A stretch of 64,000 nt of DNA. It comes from DATKJS01 sp050015275 (GTDB taxonomy: Bacteria > Acidobacteriota > Aminicenantia > Aminicenantales > Saccharicenantaceae). Made by a program: the position numbers and the translations under genes. The stretch's first letter is position 1. Every line of letters begins with the position of its first letter. The DNA lies in the NCBI GenBank assembly GCA_050015275.1, contig JBEKBS010000010.1, positions 1 to 64,000 on the forward strand, written 5' to 3'. Below are positions 54,467 to 63,153 of this stretch, one piece after another. The notes beneath the pieces are model-generated. The model was not told the origin of the DNA. It ran no database searches and saw nothing but the letters and a program-made list of their open reading frames with translations.

Positions 54467-55116
54467 TCATGGTCGAAGGGTTGATCGGCAAGAAGATCGG
54501 CATGAGCCAGCGGTTCGACGACGACGGCAACGTCGTCCCCGTCACCCTCATCAAGGCGGGACCCTGCACGGTCATCCAGACGAAGACCCGGGAAAAGGAC
54601 GGCTACACGGCCGTCCAGCTCGGGTTCGTCGAGGACAAGGGGGCCAAGAGGCCGGGCAAGGCCCAGGTCGGGCATTTCAAGAAGTCCGGCGTCCCTGTCG
54701 TCCGGAAGCTCCAGGAGGTCGGTTGCACCGAGCCGGCCGAGTTCAAGGAAGGGGACCAGGTCCTGGTCGACATCTTCGAGGTCGGCGAGACAATCCATGT
54801 CGTCGGGACGAGCAAGGGCAAGGGCTTCGCCGGCGTCGTCAAGCGTCACCATTTCGCCGGCGGCGATGCGGCCCACGGCTCGATGTTCCACAGGGCGCCC
54901 GGATCGATCGGCGCCTCGTCCTACCCGTCACGCGTCGTCAAGGGGATGCGGATGGGCGGCCACATGGGCGATGAGCGGGTGACGGTCCGGAACCTCAAGG
55001 TCGTCGAGACGGACAAGGACAATAACCTCCTCGTGGTCAAGGGCGCGGTACCCGGGGCCCGGGGGGGGTACCTCCTGATCCGGAAGGGGACGTTCAGCGC
55101 CCGCAGCGCCAAGTAG
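54463..55116 (+). CDS. rplC: 50S ribosomal protein L3
   Basis: 217 residues. LIGKKIGMSQRFDDDGNVVPVTLI and GKGFAGVVKRHHFAGGDAAHGSMFHR. The ATG overlaps the rpsJ stop; an in-frame ATG two codons later (54469) is an alternative. Confidence 0.97.
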   Translation: MIMVEGLIGKKIGMSQRFDDDGNVVPVTLIKAGPCTVIQTKTREKDGYTAVQLGFVEDKGAKRPGKAQVGHFKKSGVPVVRKLQEVGCTEPAEFKEGDQVLVDIFEVGETIHVVGTSKGKGFAGVVKRHHFAGGDAAHGSMFHRAPGSIGASSYPSRVVKGMRMGGHMGDERVTVRNLKVVETDKDNNLLVVKGAVPGARGGYLLIRKGTFSARSAK

Positions 55117-55134
55117 GCGGGAAAAGAGTGCACC

Positions 55135-55755
55135 ATGGGTAAACTGCAAGTTTTCGATAAGAGTGGGAAGCCGGCCGCCGAAGTGGACATGCCGGAGAGC
55201 GTTTTCGCCTATCCGGACAAGGGCCACCTGGTCTACGAAGCCGTCGTCAACTATCGGGCAAACCAACGGCAGGGGACCGCGGCCACCAAGACGAGAGCGA
55301 ACGTCGCCGGCGGCGGCAGGAAGCCCTGGCGGCAGAAGGGGACGGGCCGGGCCCGCGCCGGTAGCACCCGTTCGCCCCTCTGGAAAAAGGGCGGCACGGT
55401 TTTCGGGCCCCAGCCGAGGGACTATTCCTACGAGCTGCCCAAGAAGGCCCGAAGGAACGCCCTCCGGTCCGCCCTCTCACGGAAGCTCGCCGACAGCCTG
55501 ATCCTTGTCCTCAGCGAGCTCGATATCAAGGAGCCCAAGACCAAGGAGGCCGCGGCCCTGCTCAAGGCCTTCCACCTCGATTCGGCCCTGTTCGTCGACA
55601 GCCACGAGAACACGAACCTGTTCCTGTCCGTCCGGAACCTCCCCAAGGTCAAGGCCGTCGATGTCCGGACGCTCAACGTCTACGACGTTCTGAACTATAA
55701 GTGGCTGGTCTTCAGCCAGCGGGCCCTCGAGTCCGCCATGGAGAGATTGAAGTGA
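55135..55755 (+). CDS. rplD: 50S ribosomal protein L4
   Basis: 206 residues. Extended loop RANQRQGTAATKTRANVAGGGRKPWRQKGTGRARAGSTRSPLW is the L4 signature. In E. coli L4 regulates the S10 operon; only the hairpin at 54086-54112 could serve that here. Confidence 0.97.
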   Translation: MGKLQVFDKSGKPAAEVDMPESVFAYPDKGHLVYEAVVNYRANQRQGTAATKTRANVAGGGRKPWRQKGTGRARAGSTRSPLWKKGGTVFGPQPRDYSYELPKKARRNALRSALSRKLADSLILVLSELDIKEPKTKEAAALLKAFHLDSALFVDSHENTNLFLSVRNLPKVKAVDVRTLNVYDVLNYKWLVFSQRALESAMERLK

Positions 55756-56048
55756 TCAAAGACCCCCATAAAATCATCATCCGGCCGGTGATCACGGAGA
55801 AGACGACCGAACTCAAGAACTCCGACCGGGTCATCTGCTTCGAGGTCGCCCGGGGCGCGAACAAGATCGAGATCAAAAAGGCCATCGAGCACCTCTTCAA
55901 GACCAAGGTCGCGAGCGTCCGGACCCAGTCGAAGACGGGCAAGGTCCGGAGGGTCGGCCGCAACCTGGGCAAGACGAAGGACTGGAAAAAGGCCTACGTC
56001 AAGCTCCGGGAAGGCGAGAAAATGATCGAATATTTCGAGGCTGTTTAA
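55752..56048 (+). CDS. rplW: 50S ribosomal protein L23
   Basis: 98 residues from a GTG overlapping the rplD stop (GTGA). IIIRPVITEKTTEL and NKIEIKKAIEHLFKTKVASV. It forms the docking site for trigger factor and SRP at the exit tunnel. Confidence 0.96.
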   Translation: MIKDPHKIIIRPVITEKTTELKNSDRVICFEVARGANKIEIKKAIEHLFKTKVASVRTQSKTGKVRRVGRNLGKTKDWKKAYVKLREGEKMIEYFEAV

Positions 56049-56049
56049 C

Positions 56050-56877
56050 ATGGGCATCAAAACGTACCGACCAGTCACACCAGGCCTGCGCCACCGGACG
56101 ACCAACGAATATGAGGACTTGACGGGGGACCGCCCCTACAAGCCCCTCCTCGTCTCCCTGCCCAAGTCCGGCGGCCGGGACAGCCGTGGGCACCTCTCGA
56201 TCCGGAACCGGGGAGGCGGGCACAAAAAGCTCTACCGCATGGTCGACGCGAAGCGGGACAAGATCGGGATCCCCGGCGTCATCGAGACGGTCGAGTACGA
56301 TCCCAACCGGTCGTCGTTCATCTCCCTCGTGAAATACAGGGACGGAGAGCGCCGTTACATCCTGTCCCCCCTGGGCTTGAAGGTCGGGCAGGAGATCGTG
56401 TCCTCCGACGCCCAGGTCGACATCCTGCCCGGGAACGCCATGCCCCTGAGATTCATCCCCCTGGGCACGGTCATCCACAACATCGAGCTCCGCAAGGACA
56501 AGGGCGGCCAGGTGGCGAAGTCGGCCGGGACCGGGGCCCAGATCCTGGCTAAGGAAGGGGACTATGCCCAGGTCCGGCTGCCGTCTTCCGAGATCCGCAA
56601 GATCCATCTCGACTGCCGGGCGGTGATCGGACAGATCGGGAACCTCGATCACCAGAACATCAGCATCGGCAAAGCGGGCCGGAGCCGCTGGCAGGGCTGG
56701 CGCCCCCACGTGCGCGGGACCGCCATGAACCCGATCGACCACCCGCACGGCGGAGGGGAAGGCCGCTCCAAGGGCGGACGTCATCCCGTGAGCCCCGAGG
56801 GCATCCCGACGAAGGGGTACAAGACGCGGCGGAACAAGAGGACCCAGGCCTTCATCATCAGGCGGAGGAGCAAGTAA
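56050..56877 (+). CDS. rplB: 50S ribosomal protein L2
   Basis: 275 residues. MGIKTYRPVTPGLRH, GGRDSRGHLSIRNRGGGHKKLYR and the conserved C-terminal GTAMNPIDHPHGGGEGRSKGGR with the histidine needed for peptidyl transfer assembly. Confidence 0.98.
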   Translation: MGIKTYRPVTPGLRHRTTNEYEDLTGDRPYKPLLVSLPKSGGRDSRGHLSIRNRGGGHKKLYRMVDAKRDKIGIPGVIETVEYDPNRSSFISLVKYRDGERRYILSPLGLKVGQEIVSSDAQVDILPGNAMPLRFIPLGTVIHNIELRKDKGGQVAKSAGTGAQILAKEGDYAQVRLPSSEIRKIHLDCRAVIGQIGNLDHQNISIGKAGRSRWQGWRPHVRGTAMNPIDHPHGGGEGRSKGGRHPVSPEGIPTKGYKTRRNKRTQAFIIRRRSK

Positions 56878-56879
56878 TC

Positions 56880-57170
56880 ATGGGCAGATCATTGAGCAAA
56901 GGTCCCTTCGTGGACACCCACCTTCTCGAAAAAATCCGGGTCGCCGACGTCCAGGGCGGCAAGCGGCAGGTCATCAAGACGTGGTCCCGGCGCTCGACGA
57001 TCATTCCGGAGATGGTCGGCCTGACGATCGGGGTCCACAACGGCCGGAAGTTCATCCCGGTCTTCGTGACGGAGAACATGGTCGGGCACAAGCTCGGGGA
57101 GTTCTCCCCGACGCGGACCTTCCGGGGACACACCTCAAAGACCGCCAAACAGCTCAAAGCAGGGAAGTAA
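56880..57170 (+). CDS. rpsS: 30S ribosomal protein S19
   Basis: 96 residues. MGRSLSKGPFVDTHLLEKI and TIIPEMVGLTIGVHNGRKFIPVFVTENMVGHKLGEFSPTRTF. The ATG follows the rplB stop by two bases. Confidence 0.97.
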   Translation: MGRSLSKGPFVDTHLLEKIRVADVQGGKRQVIKTWSRRSTIIPEMVGLTIGVHNGRKFIPVFVTENMVGHKLGEFSPTRTFRGHTSKTAKQLKAGK

Positions 57171-57171
57171 G

Positions 57172-57531
57172 ATGAGCGAGCCCAGTCACGTTTCCCATGC
57201 CGTCGCCCGGTTCATCCGGATGAGCCCCCAGAAGAGCCGGCTTGTGGCCGACCTCATCCGGGACCGGTACGTCGGCGAGGCCCTGACCATCCTGCGCTTC
57301 AGCGAGAAGAAGAAGATCAGCGCCGTCCTGGAAAAGGTCCTCCGCTCGGCCATCGCCAACGCCCAGCAGAAGACCCCCAACCTCGACGTCGACAAACTCT
57401 ATATCTCGAAGATTCAGATTGGCGGCGGCCCGGTGGCCAAGCGGATCCGCCCGGCGCCCATGGGACGGGCCTATCGTGTCGTGAAGCGGACGAGCCATGT
57501 CCAGATCTATTTAGACGAAAAAGGGAGATAA
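57172..57531 (+). CDS. rplV: 50S ribosomal protein L22
   Basis: 119 residues. VARFIRMSPQKSRLVADLIRDRYVGEAL and RIRPAPMGRAYRVVKRTSHVQIYL, whose hairpin lines the exit tunnel. One base after rpsS. Confidence 0.97.
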   Translation: MSEPSHVSHAVARFIRMSPQKSRLVADLIRDRYVGEALTILRFSEKKKISAVLEKVLRSAIANAQQKTPNLDVDKLYISKIQIGGGPVAKRIRPAPMGRAYRVVKRTSHVQIYLDEKGR

Positions 57532-57534
57532 GCG

Positions 57535-58203
57535 GTGGGACAGAAAACACATCCGTACGGATTCCGGCTCGGCTTCAACAAACCGTGGATGTCCCGTTGG
57601 TTCGCCAAAGGACCCGAGTACGCCCGCCTCATCCATGAGGACCTGAGGATGCGGAAGGCGATCAAGGAGAAATACTACCACGCTGGGATCGCGGAGGTGG
57701 ACATCGAGCGGGTGGGCCCGAAGATCCGGATCATCATCCATACGGCCCGGCCGGGGATCATCATCGGCCGCGGCGGCAAGGAGATCGAGAGCCTGAAGGG
57801 CTACCTCGAGGGGATCGCCCACAAGGACGTCTACGTCGACATCCGGGAGGTGGACCACGCCGAGCTCAATGCCCTGCTCGTCGGCGAGGGCATCGCCGTC
57901 CAGCTCGAGAAGCGGATCGCCTACCGCCGGGCCATGCGGAAGGCCGTGGACATGGCCCTCAAGATGGGGGCCAAGGGCATCAAGGTCATGTGCTCGGGCC
58001 GCCTCGGCGGCGTCGAGATCGCCCGGTCGGAGTGGTACTTGAAGGGGCAGCTACCCCTCCAGACCCTGCGGGCCGACATCGACTACGCCTTCACCGAGGC
58101 CTTCACGACCTACGGCCAGATCGGCATCAAGGTCTGGATCTACCGGGGCGATGTCGAGAAGCCGAAGATGTCCTCTCAGATGGCGGAGGTCGAGGAGATT
58201 TAG
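57535..58203 (+). CDS. rpsC: 30S ribosomal protein S3
   Basis: 222 residues, GTG start. MGQKTHPYGFRLGFNKPWMSRWF, KH domain RPGIIIGRGGKEIESLKGYLEG, and the C-terminal MCSGRLGGVEIARSEWYLKGQLPLQTLRADIDYAF. Near usual length. Confidence 0.97.
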   Translation: MGQKTHPYGFRLGFNKPWMSRWFAKGPEYARLIHEDLRMRKAIKEKYYHAGIAEVDIERVGPKIRIIIHTARPGIIIGRGGKEIESLKGYLEGIAHKDVYVDIREVDHAELNALLVGEGIAVQLEKRIAYRRAMRKAVDMALKMGAKGIKVMCSGRLGGVEIARSEWYLKGQLPLQTLRADIDYAFTEAFTTYGQIGIKVWIYRGDVEKPKMSSQMAEVEEI

Positions 58204-58205
58204 CC

Positions 58206-58628
58206 ATGTTAATGCCCAAGAAAGTCAAGTTCCGCAAGCAACAGCGCGGCCGGATGCGGGGCAAGGCCGAGCGGGGGAGCACTCTGTCCTTCGGGGAGTT
58301 CGGCCTCCAGGCCCTGGAGCCTTGCTGGCTGACCTCGCGGCAGATCGAGGCCGGCCGCATCACGATCACCCGCCATATGAAACGGCGCGGGAAGCTTTGG
58401 ATCCGGACCTTCCCCTGGAAGGCGGTCACCAAGAAGCCGACCGAGGTCCGGATGGGCAAGGGGAAGGGCGACCCGGAATTCTGGGTCGACGTCATCCGGC
58501 CGGGGAAGGTCCTCTTCGAGATCGAGGGCGTCGAGGAAGAGGACGCCAAGGAAGCCATGCGGCTCGCCGCCCACAAGCTCCCGATCAAGACGAGATTCAT
58601 CTCCCGGGAAGCGAGAGAACTCCGATGA
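58206..58628 (+). CDS. rplP: 50S ribosomal protein L16
   Basis: 140 residues. MPKKVKFRKQQRGRMRGKAERG, FGLQALEPCWLTSRQIEAGRI and GKGKGDPEFWVDVIRPGKVLFEIEGV. An in-frame ATG at the third codon is an alternative start. Confidence 0.97.
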   Translation: MLMPKKVKFRKQQRGRMRGKAERGSTLSFGEFGLQALEPCWLTSRQIEAGRITITRHMKRRGKLWIRTFPWKAVTKKPTEVRMGKGKGDPEFWVDVIRPGKVLFEIEGVEEEDAKEAMRLAAHKLPIKTRFISREARELR

Positions 58629-58822
58629 AGATCCGTGAATTGCAAGAACTTTCGGCCGACGAACTGCAGGCCAAGGAAAAGGAGCTCGTGGACCAGCTCT
58701 TCAAGCTCCGCTTCCAGAAATCCCTGGGCCAGCTGGAAAGCCCGATGAAGATCAAGAACGTCAAGAGGGACATCGCCCGCATCAAAACGCTCTTGAAAGC
58801 CCCTTCGAAAGAGACGGAGTAG
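58625..58822 (+). CDS. rpmC: 50S ribosomal protein L29
   Basis: 65 residues. MKIRELQELSADELQAKEKELVDQLFKLRFQKSLGQLESPMKIKNVKRDIARIKTLL is a two-helix L29. The ATG overlaps the rplP stop (ATGA). Confidence 0.95.
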   Translation: MKIRELQELSADELQAKEKELVDQLFKLRFQKSLGQLESPMKIKNVKRDIARIKTLLKAPSKETE

Positions 58823-58825
58823 AGA

Positions 58826-59122
58826 ATGGACACCAAGGGAAAGAAACGGAAGACCACCAAGGTCGGGACCGTCGTCGCCAAGAAGATGAAGAAGACGGTC
58901 ACGGTCGAGGTCGAGCGCCAGATCCGGCACCCCCTGTACAAGAAAATCGTCCGCCAGAAGAAGACGTTCCTCGTCCACGACGAGACCGAGAAGTGCAAGG
59001 TCGGCGATACCGTCCGGATCATTGAGACGCGGCCCATCAGCAAGATGAAGCGGTGGCGCGTCCTCGAGATCGTCGGCCTGTCGGAGGGCGGCCAAGAGCT
59101 GGAAGCCGGAGAACGCCCATGA
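58826..59122 (+). CDS. rpsQ: 30S ribosomal protein S17
   Basis: 98 residues. GTVVAKKMKKTVTVEVERQIRHPLYKKIVRQKKTFLVHDE and KVGDTVRIIETRPISKMKRWRV. The C-terminal 15 residues extend past the common end. Confidence 0.96.
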   Translation: MDTKGKKRKTTKVGTVVAKKMKKTVTVEVERQIRHPLYKKIVRQKKTFLVHDETEKCKVGDTVRIIETRPISKMKRWRVLEIVGLSEGGQELEAGERP

Positions 59123-59487
59123 TTCAGATGCGGACCATGCTCAAGGTCGCCGACAATTCCGGCGCCCGGAGGATTATGGCCATCACGCCCCTGGGCGGCG
59201 GCGTCGGCCGGATCGCCCGGATCGGGGACGTCATCTCCGCCTCAGTCAAGGAGGCGGACCCCGAGAGCAAGATCGGGAAAGGCAAGGTCGTCCGGGCCGT
59301 CATCGTCCGGACCCGCAAGGAGCTCCGCCGCAAGGACGGCTCCTACATCCGTTTCGAGGACAACGCCGCGGTCATCATCGACAAGGCCGGGGAGCCCGTC
59401 GGGACCCGCGTCTTCGGGCCCGTGGGCCGGGAGCTGCGGGAGCGGAAATTCATGAAGATCATCTCCCTGGCGCCGGAGGTCCTGTGA
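59119..59487 (+). CDS. rplN: 50S ribosomal protein L14
   Basis: 122 residues. MIQMRTMLKVADNSGARRIMAI and KGKVVRAVIVRTRKELRRKDGSYIRFEDNAAVII. Overlaps the rpsQ stop by 4 bases. Confidence 0.97.
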   Translation: MIQMRTMLKVADNSGARRIMAITPLGGGVGRIARIGDVISASVKEADPESKIGKGKVVRAVIVRTRKELRRKDGSYIRFEDNAAVIIDKAGEPVGTRVFGPVGRELRERKFMKIISLAPEVL

Positions 59488-59819
59488 TGGGCAAAATCCA
59501 GCTCAAGAAAAACGACGTCGTCGTCGTCCTCGCGGGGAAAGACAAGGGGAAGACCGGGAAGGTCCTCAAGCTCTTCCCCGAGACCGACCGGGTCATCGTC
59601 GAGCGGATCAACTTCAGCAAGCACTTCGTCAAGGCCGACCGCAGCAAGAACGTCCAGGGAGGGGTCATGGAGAAGGAGAGCCCGATCCATGTCTCCAATG
59701 TCATGCTCTTCTGCCCGGAATGCGGCCAGGGCGTCCGGGTCCGGACACGGAGGCTCGAGGACGGCAGCAAGACCCGGCTCTGCAGCAAGTGCGAGGCCCT
59801 GATCGAGAAGCAGAAGTGA
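59487..59819 (+). CDS. rplX: 50S ribosomal protein L24 with zinc-binding tail
   Basis: 110 residues. KOW motif KNDVVVVLAGKDKGKTGKVLKLFPE; C-terminal CPECGQ and CSKCEAL pairs probably bind zinc. The ATG shares one base with the rplN stop; a GTG three bases earlier is possible. Confidence 0.95.
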   Translation: MGKIQLKKNDVVVVLAGKDKGKTGKVLKLFPETDRVIVERINFSKHFVKADRSKNVQGGVMEKESPIHVSNVMLFCPECGQGVRVRTRRLEDGSKTRLCSKCEALIEKQK

Positions 59820-59829
59820 GGATGGCACC

Positions 59830-60372
59830 ATGAGCCGCTTATACGAGAAGTACCAGAAAGAACTCCTCCCCGAGCTCCAGAAAGAGCTCGGGATCAAGAA
59901 CAAGATGGCCGTGCCCCGCCTGGAGAAGATCATCGTCAATATGGGCGTCGGCGACGCGATCCAGAACATCAAGCTCCTGGACACGGCCAAGACGGAGCTC
60001 GGCCTCATCACCGGGCAGCTCCCCGGGATCGGCCGGGCCAAGAAGTCGATCTCGGCCTTCAAGCTGAGGAAGGGCCAGCCGATCGCCTGCTACGTGACGC
60101 TCCGGAGCCGGAGGATGTACGAATTCTTCGACCGGCTCGTCAATATCGTCCTGCCCCGCGTCAGGGACTTCCGGGGCGTCCCCGGCAGCTCCTTCGACGG
60201 CCGGGGCAACTACACTCTGGGGCTACGCGACCAGCTCGTGTTCCCGGAGATCGATTACACGAAGGTCGAGAGGTCCCGGGGCATGAACATCACTATCGTG
60301 ACCACGGCCCGGACCGACAAGGAAGCCCATGCCCTCCTCAGGAAGCTGGGCATGCCCTTCCGAGAGTCCTGA
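59830..60372 (+). CDS. rplE: 50S ribosomal protein L5
   Basis: 180 residues. VPRLEKIIVNMGVGDAIQNIK, RKGQPIACYVTLRSRRMYEFFDRLVNIVLPRVRDFRG and SFDGRGNYTLGLRDQLVFPEIDY. Carries 5S rRNA into the large subunit. Confidence 0.97.
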   Translation: MSRLYEKYQKELLPELQKELGIKNKMAVPRLEKIIVNMGVGDAIQNIKLLDTAKTELGLITGQLPGIGRAKKSISAFKLRKGQPIACYVTLRSRRMYEFFDRLVNIVLPRVRDFRGVPGSSFDGRGNYTLGLRDQLVFPEIDYTKVERSRGMNITIVTTARTDKEAHALLRKLGMPFRES

Positions 60373-60386
60373 AAGGCGAGGTGAAC

Positions 60387-60572
60387 GTGTCGACAACAGC
60401 GCGGATGGCCAAATACGCGAGAAAGCCCAAGTATGAGATCCGGACCCGGCGCCGCTGCCGTCTCTGCGGCCGCTCCCGGGGCTATTACCGGAAATTCGAC
60501 CTCTGCCGGCTGTGCTTCCGCGAGCTTGCCCTTAGGGGGGAGATCCCGGGGGTCACGAAGTCGTCGTGGTGA
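60387..60572 (+). CDS. rpsN: 30S ribosomal protein S14, zinc-binding type
   Basis: 61 residues from a GTG at 60387, exactly the normal length of the short type-Z form; a GTG at 60381 would add two. Zinc ligands CRLCGRSRGYYRKFDLCRLC and the ending GEIPGVTKSSW. Confidence 0.95.
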   Translation: MSTTARMAKYARKPKYEIRTRRRCRLCGRSRGYYRKFDLCRLCFRELALRGEIPGVTKSSW

Positions 60573-60593
60573 CGTCGAGGAAAGGATAGGTCC

Positions 60594-60983
60594 ATGGATT
60601 CCATCTCCGATTTACTCACCCGGGTCCGCAACGGGGTCAAGACCAAGAAGAAGGAAGTCAACGTCCCCTCCTCCCGGCTCCTGGTCGAGATTGCCAAGAT
60701 CCTCAGGGAAGAGGGGTACATCAAGAACTTCAAGGTCATTGACGACAGCAAGCAGGGCGTCCTGAACCTGGCCCTGAAATACGGGGAGGACGGCAAGAGC
60801 GTCATCAGCGGCCTGCGGCGGATCAGCAAGCCCGGATGCCGGATCTTTTGCACGAAGGATTCGGTCCCCAAGGTCCTCGACGGCCTGGGGGTGGTCATCG
60901 TTTCAACGTCGAAAGGCGTTCTGGCCGGCCGGAAGTGCGAAGAGCTCGGCGCGGGCGGAGAAGTCCTCTGCAGCATCTGGTGA
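60594..60983 (+). CDS. rpsH: 30S ribosomal protein S8
   Basis: 129 residues. MDSISDLLTRVRNGVKTKKKEVNVPSSRLLVEIAKILREEGYI and the C-terminal VVIVSTSKGVLAGRKCEELGAGGEVLCSIW. Repressor of the spc operon in E. coli. Confidence 0.97.
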   Translation: MDSISDLLTRVRNGVKTKKKEVNVPSSRLLVEIAKILREEGYIKNFKVIDDSKQGVLNLALKYGEDGKSVISGLRRISKPGCRIFCTKDSVPKVLDGLGVVIVSTSKGVLAGRKCEELGAGGEVLCSIW

Positions 60984-61001
60984 GCGCGAAGAGAGGTCAA
61001 C

Positions 61002-61547
61002 ATGTCTAGAGTCGGGAAGAAGCCCATCACGATCCCGGCGGGCGTCAAGGTGACGATCCAGCCGGACAGGATCGATTTCGAGGCGAAGAAGGGCCGGCTG
61101 TCCTCGCCTCTCTACGCCGGGATCCAGGCCAGCCTGGACGGGCCGCAGCTCAGCCTGACGCGGGCCGACGAGGCCAAAACGACGCGCAGCCTGCACGGCC
61201 TTTGCCGGGCCCTGGCCCAGAACGCCGTCCGCGGCGTCACCGAGGGATTCTCCAAGCAGCTGGAGATCGTAGGCGTGGGCTACAAAGCCAAGGTCGAGAA
61301 GAACAGGCTCGAGATCAGCCTGGGCTACTCCCGGCCGATGGTCTACGAGATCCCGGCCGGGGTCGAGGTCGTGACCGAAAAGCCGACCCTGCTCACCGTC
61401 CGGGGGATCGACCGGCAGAAGGTGGGCCAGGTGGCCAACGACATCAAGAAATTCCGCCTTCCGGATCCCTACAAGCAGAAGGGGGTCCGGTACGTCGGCG
61501 AGAGACTGATCAAGAAAGAGAGAAAAGCGGGGGTGGCCAGTGCTTAA
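61002..61547 (+). CDS. rplF: 50S ribosomal protein L6
   Basis: 181 residues. MSRVGKKPITIPAGVKV, VTEGFSKQLEIVGVGYKAK and DPYKQKGVRYVGERLIKKERKAG. Overlaps rplR by 8 bases. Confidence 0.97.
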   Translation: MSRVGKKPITIPAGVKVTIQPDRIDFEAKKGRLSSPLYAGIQASLDGPQLSLTRADEAKTTRSLHGLCRALAQNAVRGVTEGFSKQLEIVGVGYKAKVEKNRLEISLGYSRPMVYEIPAGVEVVTEKPTLLTVRGIDRQKVGQVANDIKKFRLPDPYKQKGVRYVGERLIKKERKAGVASA

Positions 61548-61914
61548 GAACAAGATCGTCGCCAAACGGGTGCGGAACGACCGTCTCCGCAAGCGGATCC
61601 GGGAAAAGGTCCAGGGGACGCCGGAGCGTCCGCGGGTCCACGTACACAAGAGCAACACCTACCTCTACACTCAGGTCATCAACGACGCCGAAGGCCGGGT
61701 CCTGCTGACCGCCTCGACCCTCGAGAAAGAGTTCAAGGAGAGATCCAAGAACAGGAAGAACAAGAAAGCCAGCGGGCTCCTCGGCGAGATGCTCGCCAAG
61801 CGCCTGAAGGCCAAGAAGATCGAGCGGGTGGTGTTCGACCGTGGGGTTTACCCCTACCATGGGCGCATCAAGACCCTCGCGGAAGCCATGCGGAAAGAAG
61901 GCATCCAATTCTAA
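61540..61914 (+). CDS. rplR: 50S ribosomal protein L18
   Basis: 124 residues, GTG start within the rplF end. RLRKRIREKVQGTPERPRVHVHKSNTYLYTQVINDAEGR and FDRGVYPYHGRIKTLAEAMRKEGIQF. 5S rRNA binder. Confidence 0.97.
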   Translation: MLKNKIVAKRVRNDRLRKRIREKVQGTPERPRVHVHKSNTYLYTQVINDAEGRVLLTASTLEKEFKERSKNRKNKKASGLLGEMLAKRLKAKKIERVVFDRGVYPYHGRIKTLAEAMRKEGIQF

Positions 61915-61943
61915 GGGAAAGGGCCGATTAAGGAGGCGAGAGA

Positions 61944-62462
61944 GTGGACGATCGAAGATTCGAGAAGGCTATCGCCGTCGATGAGGACGGCTTCGAGCTC
62001 AAGGACCAGGTCATCTCCATCCGCAGGGTCACGAAGGTCGTCAAGGGCGGAAAGAACCTGAGCTTTTCGGCCCTGGTGGCCGTCGGCAACGAGCGCGGCC
62101 GAGTGGGCATAGGAAAGGGCAAGGCCCGCGAAGTGCCGCAGGCGATCCGCAAGGGAGTCGAAGCGGCCAAGAAGAACATGATCCGGGTCCCCCTGGCGGA
62201 CACGACGCTGCCCCACCTCGTCAAAGGGGTCGACGGCGCCGGTCTGGTCGTCCTCAGGCCGGCCGCGAAGGGGACGGGTGTCATCGCCGGCGGCGCCGTC
62301 AGGGTCATCATGCAGCTGGCCGGGATCCGGGACATCCTGACCAAGTCCCTGAGAAGCAACAATCCGATCAGCGTGGCCAACGCCACTTTGGACGCCCTCC
62401 GGAGCGTCCGGAACCCCGATGACGTGGCCAAGATGCGCGGGAAGGTCAAGGGTGGGTTATGA
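61944..62462 (+). CDS. rpsE: 30S ribosomal protein S5
   Basis: 172 residues, GTG start with GGAGG upstream. LKDQVISIRRVTKVVKGGKNLSFSALVAVGNERGRVG, GAGLVVLRPAAKGTGVIAGGAVR. Accuracy-related neck protein of the small subunit. Confidence 0.97.
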   Translation: MDDRRFEKAIAVDEDGFELKDQVISIRRVTKVVKGGKNLSFSALVAVGNERGRVGIGKGKAREVPQAIRKGVEAAKKNMIRVPLADTTLPHLVKGVDGAGLVVLRPAAKGTGVIAGGAVRVIMQLAGIRDILTKSLRSNNPISVANATLDALRSVRNPDDVAKMRGKVKGGL

Positions 62463-62710
62463 CGGAGACAACGACGAAATCCGTAAAGACCCGGAAGCGG
62501 GCTGAGAAGGGCCCGGACCAAGAACGCTACCTGAAGATCACGCTCGTCCGGAGCCTGGTCGGTCATCCAAGGTCGCAGCGTATCGTGGCCAAGGGTCTCG
62601 GCCTGAGAAAGCTCCAGTCCCACGTCGTCCGCCGGGAATCCCCCGAGACGCTCGGCATGGTCCGCAAGTTGGCCCATGTGTTGAAAGTGGAGGCGACCGA
62701 AAAGCCATGA
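62459..62710 (+). CDS. rpmD: 50S ribosomal protein L30 with N-terminal extension
   Basis: 83 residues. The L30 fold starts at LKITLVRSLVGHPRSQRIVAKGLGLRKLQSHVVRRESPETLGMVRKLAHVLKVE; the first 23 residues are a charged extension beyond the usual 58-60 residues. The ATG overlaps the rpsE stop. Confidence 0.93.
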   Translation: MTETTTKSVKTRKRAEKGPDQERYLKITLVRSLVGHPRSQRIVAKGLGLRKLQSHVVRRESPETLGMVRKLAHVLKVEATEKP

Positions 62711-63153
62711 ACCTCAGCAACCTGAAACCGGCCAAAGGATCGAGACAGGATCGCAAACGAGTAGGGAGGGGACCGGGCTCCGGGCTGGGCAAGACGTCCG
62801 GCCGCGGCAGCAAGGGGCAGCTCTCCGGCAGCGGTTATTCCCGCAAGCGGGACTTCGAGGGCGGCCAGATGCCGCTCGTCCGCCGTGTCCCCAAGCGGGG
62901 CTTCACCAACATCTTCCGGACCGAATACACCGTCATCAACCTGGACAGCCTGGCCAAGATCGCCAAGAAAGAGGTCGAGATCAAGGACTTGGTCGCGGCC
63001 GGGCTGATCAAGAACGGGTCTGAACAGGTGAAGGTCCTGGGGCGGGGCGAGCTCGCCTCCCCGAAGACCATCCACGCCCATAAGTTTTCCGGGTCGGCCC
63101 TGAAAAAGATCGAGGACAAGGGCGGCAAAGCCGTCACCATCGGGAAAGAATAA
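62707..63153 (+). CDS. rplO: 50S ribosomal protein L15
   Basis: 148 residues. MNLSNLKPAKGSRQDRKRVGRGPGSGLGKTSGRGSKGQ and EGGQMPLVRRVPKRGFTN. Overlaps rpmD by 4 bases and shares its last base with secY. Confidence 0.97.
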   Translation: MNLSNLKPAKGSRQDRKRVGRGPGSGLGKTSGRGSKGQLSGSGYSRKRDFEGGQMPLVRRVPKRGFTNIFRTEYTVINLDSLAKIAKKEVEIKDLVAAGLIKNGSEQVKVLGRGELASPKTIHAHKFSGSALKKIEDKGGKAVTIGKE